Source: Oscillospiraceae bacterium
GTDB lineage: Bacteria > Bacillota > Clostridia > Oscillospirales > Oscillospiraceae
DNA length: 36,054 bases
Assembly: GCA_016293265.1 (NCBI GenBank)
Contig: JAEDEN010000011.1
Coordinates: 1-36,054, forward strand
Direction of reading: 5' to 3'
In this document: positions 7,705 through 15,718 of the stretch, in pieces
Numbering within the stretch: the stretch's first letter is position 1
How the letters are laid out: the number at the start of each line of letters is the position of its first letter
Position numbers and translations under genes: made by a program
The notes under the pieces: model-generated
Told to the model about the DNA's origin: nothing
The model's database searches: none
What the model saw: the letters and a program-made list of their open reading frames with translations, nothing else

Positions 7705-8932
7705 ACGTGTTTTAGTCATCGGCGGCGGTGCCGCCGGTATGATGGCTGCCATCACCGCCGCCGAGCAAAACTGCGCCGTTACCCTGCTGGAACCCAACGA
7801 GCGCCTTGGCAAGAAACTGAACATCACCGGAAAGGGGCGCTGCAACGTCACCAATGACGCGGACCTTCCCACGCTGCTTGCCAACACTCCAAGGAACGGG
7901 AAATTCCTCTACAGCGCCTTTTCGCGCTTTGATGGCCGGGACGCCATGGCGTTTTTTGAAAAGCTGGGCGTACCCTTGAAAACGGAGCGGGGAAACCGGG
8001 TATTTCCGGTCTCTGACCGGGCCTTTGACGTCAGCGGTGCCCTGGAACGGCGCCTGCGGGCGTTAAAAGTCGCTATGCACCGGGACCGGGCTACCGTCCT
8101 GGAGACCGAAGACGGCGTTATCTGCGGCGTGACAGGGGAGAAGGCCCATTACCAGGCGGACGCCGTCATCCTTGCGACCGGCGGCGTTTCCTATCCCGCC
8201 ACCGGTTCCACCGGTGAAGGGCACCGCATGGCCGCTGAGGCCGGCCATACCATCACCCCCTTGCAGGGGTCTTTGGTGCCGCTGCGGGAAAAAGGGAACC
8301 TCTGTGCTCGGATGCAGGGCCTGAGCCTCAGAAACGTTTCACTGACGGTTTTTGAGAACAATAAGAAGATTTATACGGACTTCGGCGAGCTGCTGTTCAC
8401 CCATTTTGGCGTCAGCGGCCCGCTTGTGCTGTCCGCTTCGGCCCATATGCGGCATTTCGATCGAAAGGCCTACCGCCTTGAGATCGACCTGAAGCCCGCC
8501 CTGGACGAACAGACATTGGACAAGCGCCTGCTGGCGGACTTCACCAAGTACGCCAACAGTGACTTTGGAAATGCTTTGAATGATCTGCTGCCCCAGAAGA
8601 TGATCCCTGTCATGGTGGAGTGCTCTGGCATTGATCCGCATCAGAAGGTCCACGAGCTGACCCGAGAGCAGCGCAAGACCCTTCTGGGCCTGTTGAAGCA
8701 TTTCCCTATTGATATCGCCGGGCTGCGCCCCGTGACGGACGCCATCATTACTTCCGGCGGCGTCAAAATCAGCGAGATCAATCCAACCACAATGGAATCA
8801 AAGATCGTAAAGGGATTATACTTTGCAGGAGAGATCATTGATGTGGATGCCTACACCGGTGGATTTAACCTGCAGATCGCCTGGGCCACAGGCCGTGCCG
8901 CCGGTATCGCGGCGGCGGATCAAACAACGTAA
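7697..8932 (+). CDS. HI0933-like FAD/NAD(P)-binding flavoprotein (YhiN/YtfP family)
   Basis: A 411-residue predicted flavin-dependent oxidoreductase of the HI0933/TIGR00275 family. The dinucleotide-binding GGGAAG (residues 9-14) opens a Rossmann fold. GKGRCNVTN, the family signature, follows near residue 50. ATGGVSYPATGSTGEGH lies near 160, and the C-terminal AGEIIDVDAYTGGFNLQIAWATG closes the FAD site. The substrate is unknown. Start ATG 7697 overlaps the RpiR stop by eight bases; a longer in-frame extension from 7589 merely reads through the regulator gene in another frame and is rejected. Confidence 0.92.
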   Translation: MNKRVLVIGGGAAGMMAAITAAEQNCAVTLLEPNERLGKKLNITGKGRCNVTNDADLPTLLANTPRNGKFLYSAFSRFDGRDAMAFFEKLGVPLKTERGNRVFPVSDRAFDVSGALERRLRALKVAMHRDRATVLETEDGVICGVTGEKAHYQADAVILATGGVSYPATGSTGEGHRMAAEAGHTITPLQGSLVPLREKGNLCARMQGLSLRNVSLTVFENNKKIYTDFGELLFTHFGVSGPLVLSASAHMRHFDRKAYRLEIDLKPALDEQTLDKRLLADFTKYANSDFGNALNDLLPQKMIPVMVECSGIDPHQKVHELTREQRKTLLGLLKHFPIDIAGLRPVTDAIITSGGVKISEINPTTMESKIVKGLYFAGEIIDVDAYTGGFNLQIAWATGRAAGIAAADQTT

Positions 8933-8946
8933 GGAAGAGACGACAG

Positions 8947-9618
8947 ATGATCAGTATTGCCATTGACGGACCCTCCGGCGCGGGAAAAAGCACCCTGGCC
9001 CGGAGTGTGGCCGCAAAGCTGGGATATCTCTATGTGGATACCGGCGCCATTTACCGCACCATTGCTTATCATACCTATGAAAGCGGCATTGATCCAAAGG
9101 ACGAGGACCGGGTCCTTGCCGCGCTGCCCGGCCTTGATATCCGGCTGACCCATGGGCCGGAGGGCCTGCAGCATATGCTCCTGAACGGCCGGGATGTTAC
9201 GAAGGATATCCGCCTGCCGGAGGTGTCCCTGCGTGCCTCTGCCGTTTCCGCCTATCCCGGCGTGCGGGCCTTTTTGCTGGAGATGCAGCGCCAGCTTGCC
9301 CGCAGCAACAACGTGATTATGGACGGACGTGATATCGGCACTGTGGTGCTGCCGGATGCCGATGTGAAGATTTTTCTCACCGCCTCCGCTGAGGCCAGGG
9401 CCCGGCGGCGCATGGCGGAGCTGGAGCAGCGGGGCACTCCGCAGCCCTTTGAAACCATTCTCCGCGAGATCGAGGAGCGGGATTACAATGACTCCCACCG
9501 TGCCGCCGCACCCTTGAAGCAAGCGGAGGACGCCGTGCTGCTGGATACCACGGCGCTGGATTTCCGGCAGAGCGAAGAGGCGCTGCTTGCCATCATCCGC
9601 GAAAGGATAAAACTATGA
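8947..9618 (+). CDS. cmk: Cytidylate kinase
   Basis: Phosphorylates CMP and dCMP to the diphosphates in pyrimidine salvage. The 223-residue protein has the P-loop GPSGAGKST (8-16), the DTGAIYRT motif that binds CMP (about 32-39), DGRDIGTVVLPDADVKIFLTA in the middle and RxxD-containing RDYNDSHRAAAPL near the lid/core boundary. Start ATG 8947 follows AAGGAAGAG. It overlaps plsC by four bases (ATGA). The cmk-plsC-ispH-rpsA order is a common clostridial arrangement. Confidence 0.96.
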   Translation: MISIAIDGPSGAGKSTLARSVAAKLGYLYVDTGAIYRTIAYHTYESGIDPKDEDRVLAALPGLDIRLTHGPEGLQHMLLNGRDVTKDIRLPEVSLRASAVSAYPGVRAFLLEMQRQLARSNNVIMDGRDIGTVVLPDADVKIFLTASAEARARRRMAELEQRGTPQPFETILREIEERDYNDSHRAAAPLKQAEDAVLLDTTALDFRQSEEALLAIIRERIKL

Positions 9619-10256
9619 AGAAGCCACTGAACCGATTTTTTAATGTCGTTTACCATGTGCTGGGGCCAATCGTACGTATCTGGCATCCTGTTACCATAGA
9701 GGGGCTTGAAAACATTCCCCAGGAGGGCGGTATCCTCTTTTGCCCTAACCACTCCAGCAACTGGGACCCTCTGCTGGTGGTGCTGGCCCTTCCGGCTGAT
9801 TCCCGTATGCACCTGATGAGTAAGGAAGAACTGTTCAAAAATCCTCTTTTGGGCTGGTTCTTGCGTAAGGTGGGCGCATTTCCCGTCAGCCGCGGCAACG
9901 CGGACATCAAGGCTGTCAAAACTGCCATCAAAGCCATCAAGGACGGGGATAATCTTTTGATGTTCCCGGAGGGGACGGTGATCCGCAACGGCATCGGCGC
10001 TGTGGACGGCCTGCCGCCTCATGCCCACTCGGGCGCTGCCGTTATCGGTGTCCGCGCCGGTGCGAAGCTGCTGCCCGTTTTTACGGACGGGCCCAAGAAG
10101 TCTTTCTGCCGTACCCGCATTATTTTTGGAAAGCCGTATGAGCCGGTGTACACCGGCCGCCATGGCACGGCGGAGGAGATGCAGAGAATCGCCGATGAGG
10201 TTCTTGCGTCCGCCTATGCCCTGGGCGGCCAGGCAGTGGGAGGGAAGCCCCTGTGA
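9615..10256 (+). CDS. plsC: 1-acyl-sn-glycerol-3-phosphate acyltransferase
   Basis: Transfers the second acyl chain to lysophosphatidate at the inner face of the membrane, giving phosphatidate. The PlsC motifs are visible: NHSSNWD (45-51, the HxxxxD catalytic pair), a glycerol-phosphate-binding region near VGAFPVSRG (86-94), and FPEGT (117-121). It has 213 residues and begins with an ATGA overlap to cmk. It ends with a GTGA overlap to the next gene, so cmk, plsC and ispH are translationally coupled. Confidence 0.94.
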   Translation: MKKPLNRFFNVVYHVLGPIVRIWHPVTIEGLENIPQEGGILFCPNHSSNWDPLLVVLALPADSRMHLMSKEELFKNPLLGWFLRKVGAFPVSRGNADIKAVKTAIKAIKDGDNLLMFPEGTVIRNGIGAVDGLPPHAHSGAAVIGVRAGAKLLPVFTDGPKKSFCRTRIIFGKPYEPVYTGRHGTAEEMQRIADEVLASAYALGGQAVGGKPL

Positions 10257-12208
10257 GAGGAGAAGTGATCCTGGCGAAAAGCGCCGGCTTTTGTTATGGC
10301 GTCCGGCGGGCGGTTGAGCTTGCGCAAAAGACCGCGGAGGAGAATCCCGATGTCTGGATGCTGGGCGATCTGATCCACAACTCCCATGTGGTGGAGGATC
10401 TTGCCCGCCGGGGCATCCGCAAGACGCTGGACGCCGGAACCCTGAGTGGGGGAGAGACGGTAGTCATCCGTTCCCACGGGGAACTGAAAGGTGTCATTGA
10501 TCTGCTGGAATCCAAGGGTGTGCGCTGTGTCAACGCCACTTGTCCCAATGTCTGCCGTATCCAGCGCCTTGTGGCCGAGGCGCAGCAGGAGGGACGACGC
10601 CCCATCATCATCGGCGAGCCCAATCATCCGGAGGTCATCGGCATCGCCAGTTGGTGCGGGGACCCGCTGATTTTCGATGGTCCGGAGGCGGTGCAGGCAT
10701 GGGTGGACAGCGCCCCGGAAAACCGTGAGACAGCCGTCACCGTGGTGGCGCAGACCACTTGCATCCGGGAACTTTTTGAAACTTCTTGGAAAATTCTAAA
10801 AAAAGAGTGTACAAACGTAAAAATATTTGATACAATATGTAATGCTACGCATATGCGTCAAACGGAAGCGGCTGAAATCGCTGCAAAAGTGGACGTGATG
10901 GTTGTGGTTGGGGACCGAAAAAGCGCCAATACCAGGCACTTGACGGAGATATGCCGGAAAAGCTGCGAGCGGGTTTATCAGATTGAGAACGCGGACGAGC
11001 TGAAGGCCGATCTGTTCAGGGACTGCCGGGCAGCGGGGCTGACGGCCGGCGCATCCACGCCTGCGGGCATCATTAAGGAGGTATATGCAACGATGAGCGA
11101 AGAAATCAAAGCGGCCGAGGGCAAAGAGGAGTCCTTCGAGGAATTACTGAATCAGTCTTTCAAAACTTTAAATACAGGAGAGAAGGTCACCGGCATTGTC
11201 ACGGCCATCACCCCGACTGAGGTGCAGGTCGATGTGGGCGCCAAGCAGTCCGCATACATCAAGCTGAGCGAGCTGAGCGATGATCCCACCGCCAAGCCCG
11301 AGGATATCGTCAAGATCGGTGACGAGATCGAAACCTATATTGTTCGTGTCAACGACGTTGAGGGTTATGCAGAGCTTTCCAAGAAGCGTCTGGATGCCGT
11401 CAAGGTTTGGGAGAATATCGAGCAGGCCGTTGAGGAGAAGACCGTGCTGGAAGGCACTGTCACCGAGGAGAACAAGGGCGGCATCGTGGTGTCTGTCAAG
11501 GGCGTCCGCGTATTCGTTCCCGCTTCTCAGAGCGGCCAGCCCCGCGGTGCTGACCTGGCTTCCATGATTAAGCAGAAGGTTCAGCTTCGCATCACTGAGG
11601 TGAACCGTGCCCGCCGCCGTGTGGTCGGCTCCATCCGTTCCGTGGCTGACGAGGCCCGCAAGGCCGCCCAGGAGCAGGTCTGGAGCAGCATCGAGGTGGG
11701 CAAGCGTTACACCGGCACCGTGAAGTCCATGACTTCTTACGGCGCCTTTGTGGATATCGGCGGCGTGGATGGTATGGTACATATCTCCGAGCTGAGCTGG
11801 AGCCGCATCAAGAACCCCGCCGAGGTCTGCAAGGTGGGCGACACGCTGGAGGTGTATGTCATCAGCTTCGACGCTGAGAAGCGCAAGATCTCCCTGGGCG
11901 TGAAGGACCGCTCCATCAATCCTTGGGATCTGTTTATGAGCAAATATTCCGTCGGTGATGTGGCCACCGTCCGCATTGTCAAACTGATGACCTTCGGCGC
12001 TTTCGCCGAGGTTGTTCCCGGTGTTGACGGCCTGATTCACATCTCTCAGATCGCCGACCGCCGCATCGAAAAGCCCGAGGATGTTCTGTCCGAGGGTCAG
12101 GAGGTTGAGGCTAAGATCACCGCAGTGGACGAGGAGAAGAAGAAGATCTCCCTCTCCATCCGTGCTCTGCTGGCCCCCGCCGCCGAGGAGGCTCCCGTCG
12201 AGGAGTAA
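10253..12208 (+). CDS. ispH-rpsA: Fused HMBPP reductase IspH - 30S ribosomal protein S1
   Basis: A 651-residue fusion. Residues 1-280 are IspH, the [4Fe-4S] enzyme ending the MEP isoprenoid pathway: cluster cysteines Cys14 (AGFCYGV), Cys97 (NATCPNV) and Cys196 (TICNATH), with His42, His75, His125 and catalytic Glu127 (NHPEV). Residues about 310-637 carry four S1 RNA-binding domains (approximate starts 310, 398, 483, 567) as in Firmicute S1-like proteins, ending in an acidic tail. The fusion itself is known in Clostridia. Start GTG 10253 has GGGAGGG (10238-10244). Inside, an AT-rich patch with a promoter-like element (10808-10836), a Shine-Dalgarno (11075-11082) and an in-frame ATG at 11093 suggest that S1 is also produced separately. 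Codon use changes at the junction. Confidence 0.96.
   Translation: MRGEVILAKSAGFCYGVRRAVELAQKTAEENPDVWMLGDLIHNSHVVEDLARRGIRKTLDAGTLSGGETVVIRSHGELKGVIDLLESKGVRCVNATCPNVCRIQRLVAEAQQEGRRPIIIGEPNHPEVIGIASWCGDPLIFDGPEAVQAWVDSAPENRETAVTVVAQTTCIRELFETSWKILKKECTNVKIFDTICNATHMRQTEAAEIAAKVDVMVVVGDRKSANTRHLTEICRKSCERVYQIENADELKADLFRDCRAAGLTAGASTPAGIIKEVYATMSEEIKAAEGKEESFEELLNQSFKTLNTGEKVTGIVTAITPTEVQVDVGAKQSAYIKLSELSDDPTAKPEDIVKIGDEIETYIVRVNDVEGYAELSKKRLDAVKVWENIEQAVEEKTVLEGTVTEENKGGIVVSVKGVRVFVPASQSGQPRGADLASMIKQKVQLRITEVNRARRRVVGSIRSVADEARKAAQEQVWSSIEVGKRYTGTVKSMTSYGAFVDIGGVDGMVHISELSWSRIKNPAEVCKVGDTLEVYVISFDAEKRKISLGVKDRSINPWDLFMSKYSVGDVATVRIVKLMTFGAFAEVVPGVDGLIHISQIADRRIEKPEDVLSEGQEVEAKITAVDEEKKKISLSIRALLAPAAEEAPVEE
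10808..10836 (+). promoter_or_regulatory. Candidate internal promoter for the S1 half
   Basis: TGTACA (10808-10813) and TACAAT (10831-10836) are separated by 17 bases, with an extended -10 TG at 10828-10829. It lies in an AT-rich island (about 10772-10846) inside otherwise GC-rich ispH, encoded with codons rare in neighbours (ATA twice, GTA, CTA, AAT). The predicted start site is about 250 bases upstream of the internal ATG 11093. Confidence 0.5.
11075..11095 (+). promoter_or_regulatory. Internal ribosome binding site and start codon for free S1
   Basis: AAGGAGGT (11075-11082) is a full anti-SD match, ten bases upstream of an in-frame ATG at 11093. Initiation there would give a 371-residue four-domain S1 protein beginning MSEEIKAAEG. 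The first roughly 25 codons after this ATG are AT-richer than the flanks, as in genuine initiation regions. Confidence 0.6.
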
Positions 12209-12220
12209 TTCCCGCAATCA

Positions 12221-12252
12221 AAGAGGCAGACCCTTAGGTCTGCCTCTTCTTT
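12221..12252 (+). terminator. Terminator after ispH-rpsA
   Basis: A perfect 12-bp stem (12221-12232 with 12237-12248) and a CTTA loop. The following T run is short (CTTTG), so efficiency may be moderate. It ends the cmk-plsC-ispH-rpsA run. Confidence 0.85.
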
Positions 12253-12260
12253 GCAAAAAG

Positions 12261-12278
12261 TTGTGATTTTTTTCACGC
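12261..12278 (+). promoter_or_regulatory. Candidate Rex operator upstream of the CoA-transferase
   Basis: The 18 bases fit the Firmicute Rex consensus TTGTGAA-N4-TTCACAA at 11 of 14 defined positions (TTGTGAT-TTTT-TTCACGC). Rex senses the NADH/NAD+ ratio and represses fermentation genes. The site lies six bases upstream of the -35 box. It also fits a CRP-type TGTGA-N6-TCAC pattern, so the regulator identity is inference. Confidence 0.45.
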
Positions 12279-12284
12279 TTTGGA

Positions 12285-12313
12285 TTGCAAGCATCCCCGG
12301 GGAGTGATATACT
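12285..12313 (+). promoter_or_regulatory. Sigma-A promoter of the butyryl-CoA:acetate CoA-transferase
   Basis: TTGCAA (12285-12290), a 17-base spacer and TATACT (12308-12313). The start codon is 67 bases after the -10 box. The same -35 hexamer is used ahead of cdaA. Confidence 0.72.
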
Positions 12314-12380
12314 TCAACGTGGAAAATTACTGAAATGACGCGATTACGATAGAAAACCGATACATTAGGGAGGAACGACG

Positions 12381-13727
12381 ATGAGCTATCAGGATGAATA
12401 CAAGCAGAAACTGGTCACCGCCGAGGAGGCCGCAAAGGTGGTCAAGTCCGGTGACTGGGTGGACTACGGCTGGTCTACCTGCACGGTCAACGCCATCGAC
12501 AAGGCGCTGGCAAAGCGGTATGAGGAATTGACGGACGTCAAGCTCCGGGGCGGTATTCTGACCCGTCGGCTGGCGGTTTTTGATGTTCCCAATGTGGCAG
12601 ACCACTTTACCTGGAACTCCTGGCACATGAGCGGTGTGGAGCGCAAGGCCATCAAGGAGGGCTTCGCTTTCTATGCTCCCATCCGCTATTCTGAGCTGCC
12701 CGGCTATTACCGCACCTGCAACGGGCCCGTGGATGTTGCCATGTTCCAGGTTGCTCCTATGGACGAGCACGGCTATTTCAACTTCGGCCCCAACTGCTCC
12801 CACATGAAGGCCGTGTGCGATGTGGCCAAGAAGATCATCGTGGAGGTCAACAAAAACGTCCCCGTGTGCCTTGGCGGCTACGACAACTGCGTCCACATCA
12901 GCCAGGTGGACATGATCGTCCAGGGAGAAAATCCTCCCATGGAGACTCTGGGTGGCGGCGGTGCCCCCTCTGATGTGGATATCGCCGTTGCAAACCTGGT
13001 GGTGCCCGAGATTCCCAACGGTGCCTGCTTGCAGCTTGGCATCGGCTCCATGCCCAATACCATCGGCAAGATGATCGCTGAGTCCGATCTGAAGGACCTG
13101 GGTGTCCACACCGAGATGTACGTGGACGCTTTCGTGGATATGGCTGCCGCCGGCAAGATTACTGGCGCCTGCAAGCCCTTCGACAAGGGCCGCCAGGTCT
13201 ATGCCTTTGCCGCCGGTTCCCAGAAGCTGTATGACTATCTGAACAACAATCCCGCCTGCATGACGGCCCCCGTGGACTATGTCAACAGCATCGCCCGCGT
13301 TGCTCAGATTGACAACTTTATTTCCATCAACGGCGCGGTGGACATCGACCTCTTCGGCCAGGTCTCCTCTGAGTCTTCCGGCATCAACCATATCTCCGGT
13401 GCCGGCGGTCAGCAGGACTTTGTTATGGGTGCTTACCTTGCCAAGGGCGGCAAGAGCTTCATCTGCTGCTCCGCAACTGTCAAGGACAAGAAGACCGGCC
13501 AGCTCCACTCCCGCATCCGTCCCACGTTGGTGGAAGGCTCTATTGCCACCTGCACCCGCAGCAACCTGCACTATGTGGTGACCGAGTTCGGCAAGTTCAA
13601 CGTCAAAGGCAAGTCCACCTGGGAGCGTGCTGAGGGCCTCATCGGCATCGCCCATCCCCAGTTCCGCGATGAACTCATCGCCGAGGCGGAGAAGATGCAC
13701 ATCTGGCGTCGCTCCAACAAGAAGTAA
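12381..13727 (+). CDS. but: Butyryl-CoA:acetate CoA-transferase (4-hydroxybutyrate CoA-transferase family)
   Basis: A family-I CoA-transferase that moves CoA from butyryl-CoA to acetate, the last step of butyrate formation in many gut Clostridia. The 448-residue product shows the N-terminal VKSGDWVDYGW region, PMDEHGYFNFGPN (126-138), the oxyanion-region LGIGSMPN (219-226) and HTEMYVDAFVDM (243-254), in which Glu245 matches the catalytic glutamate that forms the CoA thioester. SGAGGQQDFVMGA (339-351) is the C-terminal signature. Start ATG 12381 has GGGAGGA upstream. Codons are those of a highly expressed gene (mostly AAG, ATC, CGC). It is transcribed alone between its own promoter and terminator. 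Substrate choice within the family (butyryl versus 4-hydroxybutyryl) is inferred. Confidence 0.9.
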   Translation: MSYQDEYKQKLVTAEEAAKVVKSGDWVDYGWSTCTVNAIDKALAKRYEELTDVKLRGGILTRRLAVFDVPNVADHFTWNSWHMSGVERKAIKEGFAFYAPIRYSELPGYYRTCNGPVDVAMFQVAPMDEHGYFNFGPNCSHMKAVCDVAKKIIVEVNKNVPVCLGGYDNCVHISQVDMIVQGENPPMETLGGGGAPSDVDIAVANLVVPEIPNGACLQLGIGSMPNTIGKMIAESDLKDLGVHTEMYVDAFVDMAAAGKITGACKPFDKGRQVYAFAAGSQKLYDYLNNNPACMTAPVDYVNSIARVAQIDNFISINGAVDIDLFGQVSSESSGINHISGAGGQQDFVMGAYLAKGGKSFICCSATVKDKKTGQLHSRIRPTLVEGSIATCTRSNLHYVVTEFGKFNVKGKSTWERAEGLIGIAHPQFRDELIAEAEKMHIWRRSNKK

Positions 13728-13741
13728 GACATACCAAACAG

Positions 13742-13772
13742 GGCGGACAGCTTGCGGCTGTCCGCCTTTTTT
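13742..13772 (+). terminator. Terminator after the CoA-transferase
   Basis: A perfect GC-rich 10-bp stem (13742-13751 with 13757-13766), loop TTGCG, then six T. It isolates the CoA-transferase as a single-gene unit. Confidence 0.95.
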
Positions 13773-13805
13773 GCTAAAATAATTCCGGATTCTGGGGAGT
13801 CATAC

Positions 13806-13834
13806 TTGTATTTGCCGTATAAACCGGGTATAAT
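13806..13834 (+). promoter_or_regulatory. Sigma-A promoter of carD-ispD-ispF
   Basis: TTGTAT (13806-13811), a 17-base spacer and perfect TATAAT (13829-13834). The carD start lies 73 bases further on. Confidence 0.72.
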
Positions 13835-13907
13835 ATGTTTAGAATTGAACAAACAACAGAGCGGGAAACCTGTGGCCGCCAACGACCGAAAGGGGAAAGG
13901 ATCTGTC

Positions 13908-14402
13908 ATGTTCAGCATAGGGGAGCGGGTCGTACATCCGATACACGGCGCCGGCGTAATCGACGATATCGTGCAGGAAAGGATCTCTGGCACTGTGCGG
14001 GAATACTATGTGTTCAAGGCGCCGTCCAACGGACTGGTGCTGAAGATTCCTGTGGCTAATGTCACTGCGGTCGGCATCCGCCCCATCATGACCCATGACG
14101 AGGTGGAGTGCTTTTTTGCCAAGATCCCTTTGCTGGAGGCGGAGGCCAATTCCAATTGGAGTAAGCGCTACCAGGAAAACGTGAGCCGGTTGAAAAGCGG
14201 CGATCTTTGTGAGGTCATCCGGGTCATCAAGTCACTGATGTACCGGGCCAATCACCGCGCCCTTTCCACGGGAGAGTGGAAGATGCTCCACACCGCAAAG
14301 CAGATCATCATTTCCGAGATCGCCCTGGTGGAGGGCTGCACTTCCCAGGAAGTTGAAACCCGGCTGGACGTTGCCGTGATGCAAAAAAACGCCCTGGGAT
14401 AA
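13908..14402 (+). CDS. CarD/CdnL-family RNA polymerase-binding transcription factor
   Basis: A 164-residue protein that begins MFSIGERVVHPIHGAGVI, the start of the CarD RNAP-interaction domain (about 1-65), followed by an all-helical C-terminal region (about 70-164) that in CarD contacts promoter DNA at the -10 edge and stabilises open complexes. Start ATG 13908 has AAAGG (13896-13900) at seven bases. A longer in-frame version from 13752 would begin within the previous terminator, upstream of this promoter, and is rejected. It precedes ispD by 14 bases; carD-ispD-ispF is a well-known Firmicute order. Confidence 0.92.
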   Translation: MFSIGERVVHPIHGAGVIDDIVQERISGTVREYYVFKAPSNGLVLKIPVANVTAVGIRPIMTHDEVECFFAKIPLLEAEANSNWSKRYQENVSRLKSGDLCEVIRVIKSLMYRANHRALSTGEWKMLHTAKQIIISEIALVEGCTSQEVETRLDVAVMQKNALG

Positions 14403-14416
14403 GAGGGGAAGCATAT

Positions 14417-15148
14417 ATGCTGTCATTTTTCAAGAAATTCAAAAAAAAATCCCGCCCCCGCTGTGCGGCTCTTGTGGCGGCGGCTGGAAGCTCCAGCCGG
14501 ATGGGCGGCGTCAATAAGCTGCTCCAGAGCCTGGATGGGATGCCGGTGCTGGCCCGGACTTTGACCGCGCTGCAGCGGGCGGAGCTGGTGGATGAGATTA
14601 TCATCGCTACCCGGGAAGAGGACTTGGTGGAGATCTCTCACCTGTGCCATACATACGGCATCACCAAATGCACGAAGGTGGTCCGGGGTGGTGAGAGCCG
14701 TGTTCATTCCGTACTGCTGGCCGCCATGGAGGCATCTGCCGATACGGATCTGCTGGCCGTGCAGGATGGTGCGCGTCCTCTGGTAACGCCGGAGCTCATC
14801 GACCGGGTCATCACTGCCGCCGTCCGCTGCGCGGCGGCGGCGCCTGCCGTTCCGGTGAAGGACACTGTTAAGACTGTGAAGGACGGCGGCGCTGTGGAGG
14901 AGACTCTGGACCGGGATACCCTCCGGGCCGTGCAGACCCCCCAGGTCTTTTCCGCGGACCTTTTGAAGGCCGCGCTTCAGTCTGCCGTTGAGAACAATCT
15001 CCCTATTACAGACGATTGTTCCGCCGTGGAGCGGCTGGGAAAGGTGGTTTTCTTGGTGGAGGGTGACGAGGAGAACCTCAAGATCACCACGCCCACGGAC
15101 CTGATCCTGGCAGAAGCTTTGCTACGCGCAAGGGAGGAAGGGGTATGA
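14417..15148 (+). CDS. ispD: 2-C-methyl-D-erythritol 4-phosphate cytidylyltransferase
   Basis: Third enzyme of the MEP isoprenoid pathway, joining MEP to CTP. The 243-residue protein has the nucleotidyltransferase motif AALVAAAGSSSRMGGVNKLL (about 17-36), VQDGARPLV (about 112-120), and TPQVFSADLL plus TDDCSAVE in the C-terminal half. A basic 15-residue leader (MLSFFKKFKKKSRPR) precedes the catalytic motif and is absent from many IspD proteins. The gene overlaps ispF by ATGA. With ispH at 10253 and ispF next, three MEP-pathway enzymes are encoded in about 5 kb. Confidence 0.95.
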   Translation: MLSFFKKFKKKSRPRCAALVAAAGSSSRMGGVNKLLQSLDGMPVLARTLTALQRAELVDEIIIATREEDLVEISHLCHTYGITKCTKVVRGGESRVHSVLLAAMEASADTDLLAVQDGARPLVTPELIDRVITAAVRCAAAAPAVPVKDTVKTVKDGGAVEETLDRDTLRAVQTPQVFSADLLKAALQSAVENNLPITDDCSAVERLGKVVFLVEGDEENLKITTPTDLILAEALLRAREEGV

Positions 15149-15627
15149 CAGGCCTTCGCATCGGACATGGTTATGACGTCCACCGTCTTGTGGAGGGCCG
15201 TCCCCTGATTCTCGGCGGGGTGGATATTCCTTGGAAGCTGGGCCTTCTGGGCCATTCTGACGCCGATGTCCTCACCCATGCCGTCATGGACGCCCTCAGC
15301 GGCGCCGCCCGCCTGGGAGACATCGGAAAGCTTTTTCCCGATACTGACCCGGCCTATGCAGGCATCTCCAGCCTGAAGCTCCTTGCGCATGTGGGCGGAC
15401 TTCTGGAAGATCGTGGTTTTGCCGTGGTGAACATCGACGCCACCCTCCTTGCCCAGGCCCCCAAGGTCGGTCCCTATCGCTCCCGGATGGAGGCCAATCT
15501 CGCCCGGGTGCTGGGGATTGAAGCCTGGCAGGTCAACGTCAAGGCCACCACCGAGGAAGGCCTTGGCTTTACCGGCGACAGCTCCGGTATGGCGGCCCAT
15601 GCCGTTGTCCTTCTGGAAAAAAAATAA
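15145..15627 (+). CDS. ispF: 2-C-methyl-D-erythritol 2,4-cyclodiphosphate synthase
   Basis: Cyclises CDP-ME-2-phosphate to MEcPP with release of CMP, fifth step of the MEP pathway. The 160-residue product is full length. It opens with RIGHGYDVHRL (the Asp-x-His zinc ligands), then LGHSDADVLTHAVMDAL, and ends with VKATTEEGLGFTGDSSGMAAHAV. Start is the ATG overlapping the ispD stop. A terminator follows directly. Confidence 0.97.
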   Translation: MTGLRIGHGYDVHRLVEGRPLILGGVDIPWKLGLLGHSDADVLTHAVMDALSGAARLGDIGKLFPDTDPAYAGISSLKLLAHVGGLLEDRGFAVVNIDATLLAQAPKVGPYRSRMEANLARVLGIEAWQVNVKATTEEGLGFTGDSSGMAAHAVVLLEKK

Positions 15628-15634
15628 TCATTTG

Positions 15635-15668
15635 AGAGCGCTATGTCTTTCATGGCGCTCTTTTCTTT
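15635..15668 (+). terminator. Terminator after ispF
   Basis: An 11-bp stem with one G-T wobble (15635-15645 with 15651-15661), loop TCTTT, then a T-rich tract. Confidence 0.88.
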
Positions 15669-15718
15669 CACCTTTTCTCGCGCCTCCCATAGACTGGGAA
15701 GAGAGGAGGAGTGAGCGA

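Noticed and set aside
10847..10858. Perfect 12-bp palindrome ACGCATATGCGT near the predicted internal start site in ispH
   Set aside because: It encodes Thr-His-Met-Arg next to conserved IspH residues, so it may be coincidence. It is worth remembering only if the internal promoter is confirmed.
12262..12277. CRP-type site TGTGA-N6-TCACG upstream of the CoA-transferase
   Set aside because: The Rex consensus explains more positions and fits the metabolic context better. A CRP/FNR-family regulator is kept only as an alternative.
12327..13700. A 457-codon open frame on the minus strand opposite the CoA-transferase
   Set aside because: The plus-strand frame encodes a complete CoA-transferase with a promoter, RBS and terminator. 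The antisense frame is open because of GC-biased codons and has no recognisable protein features.
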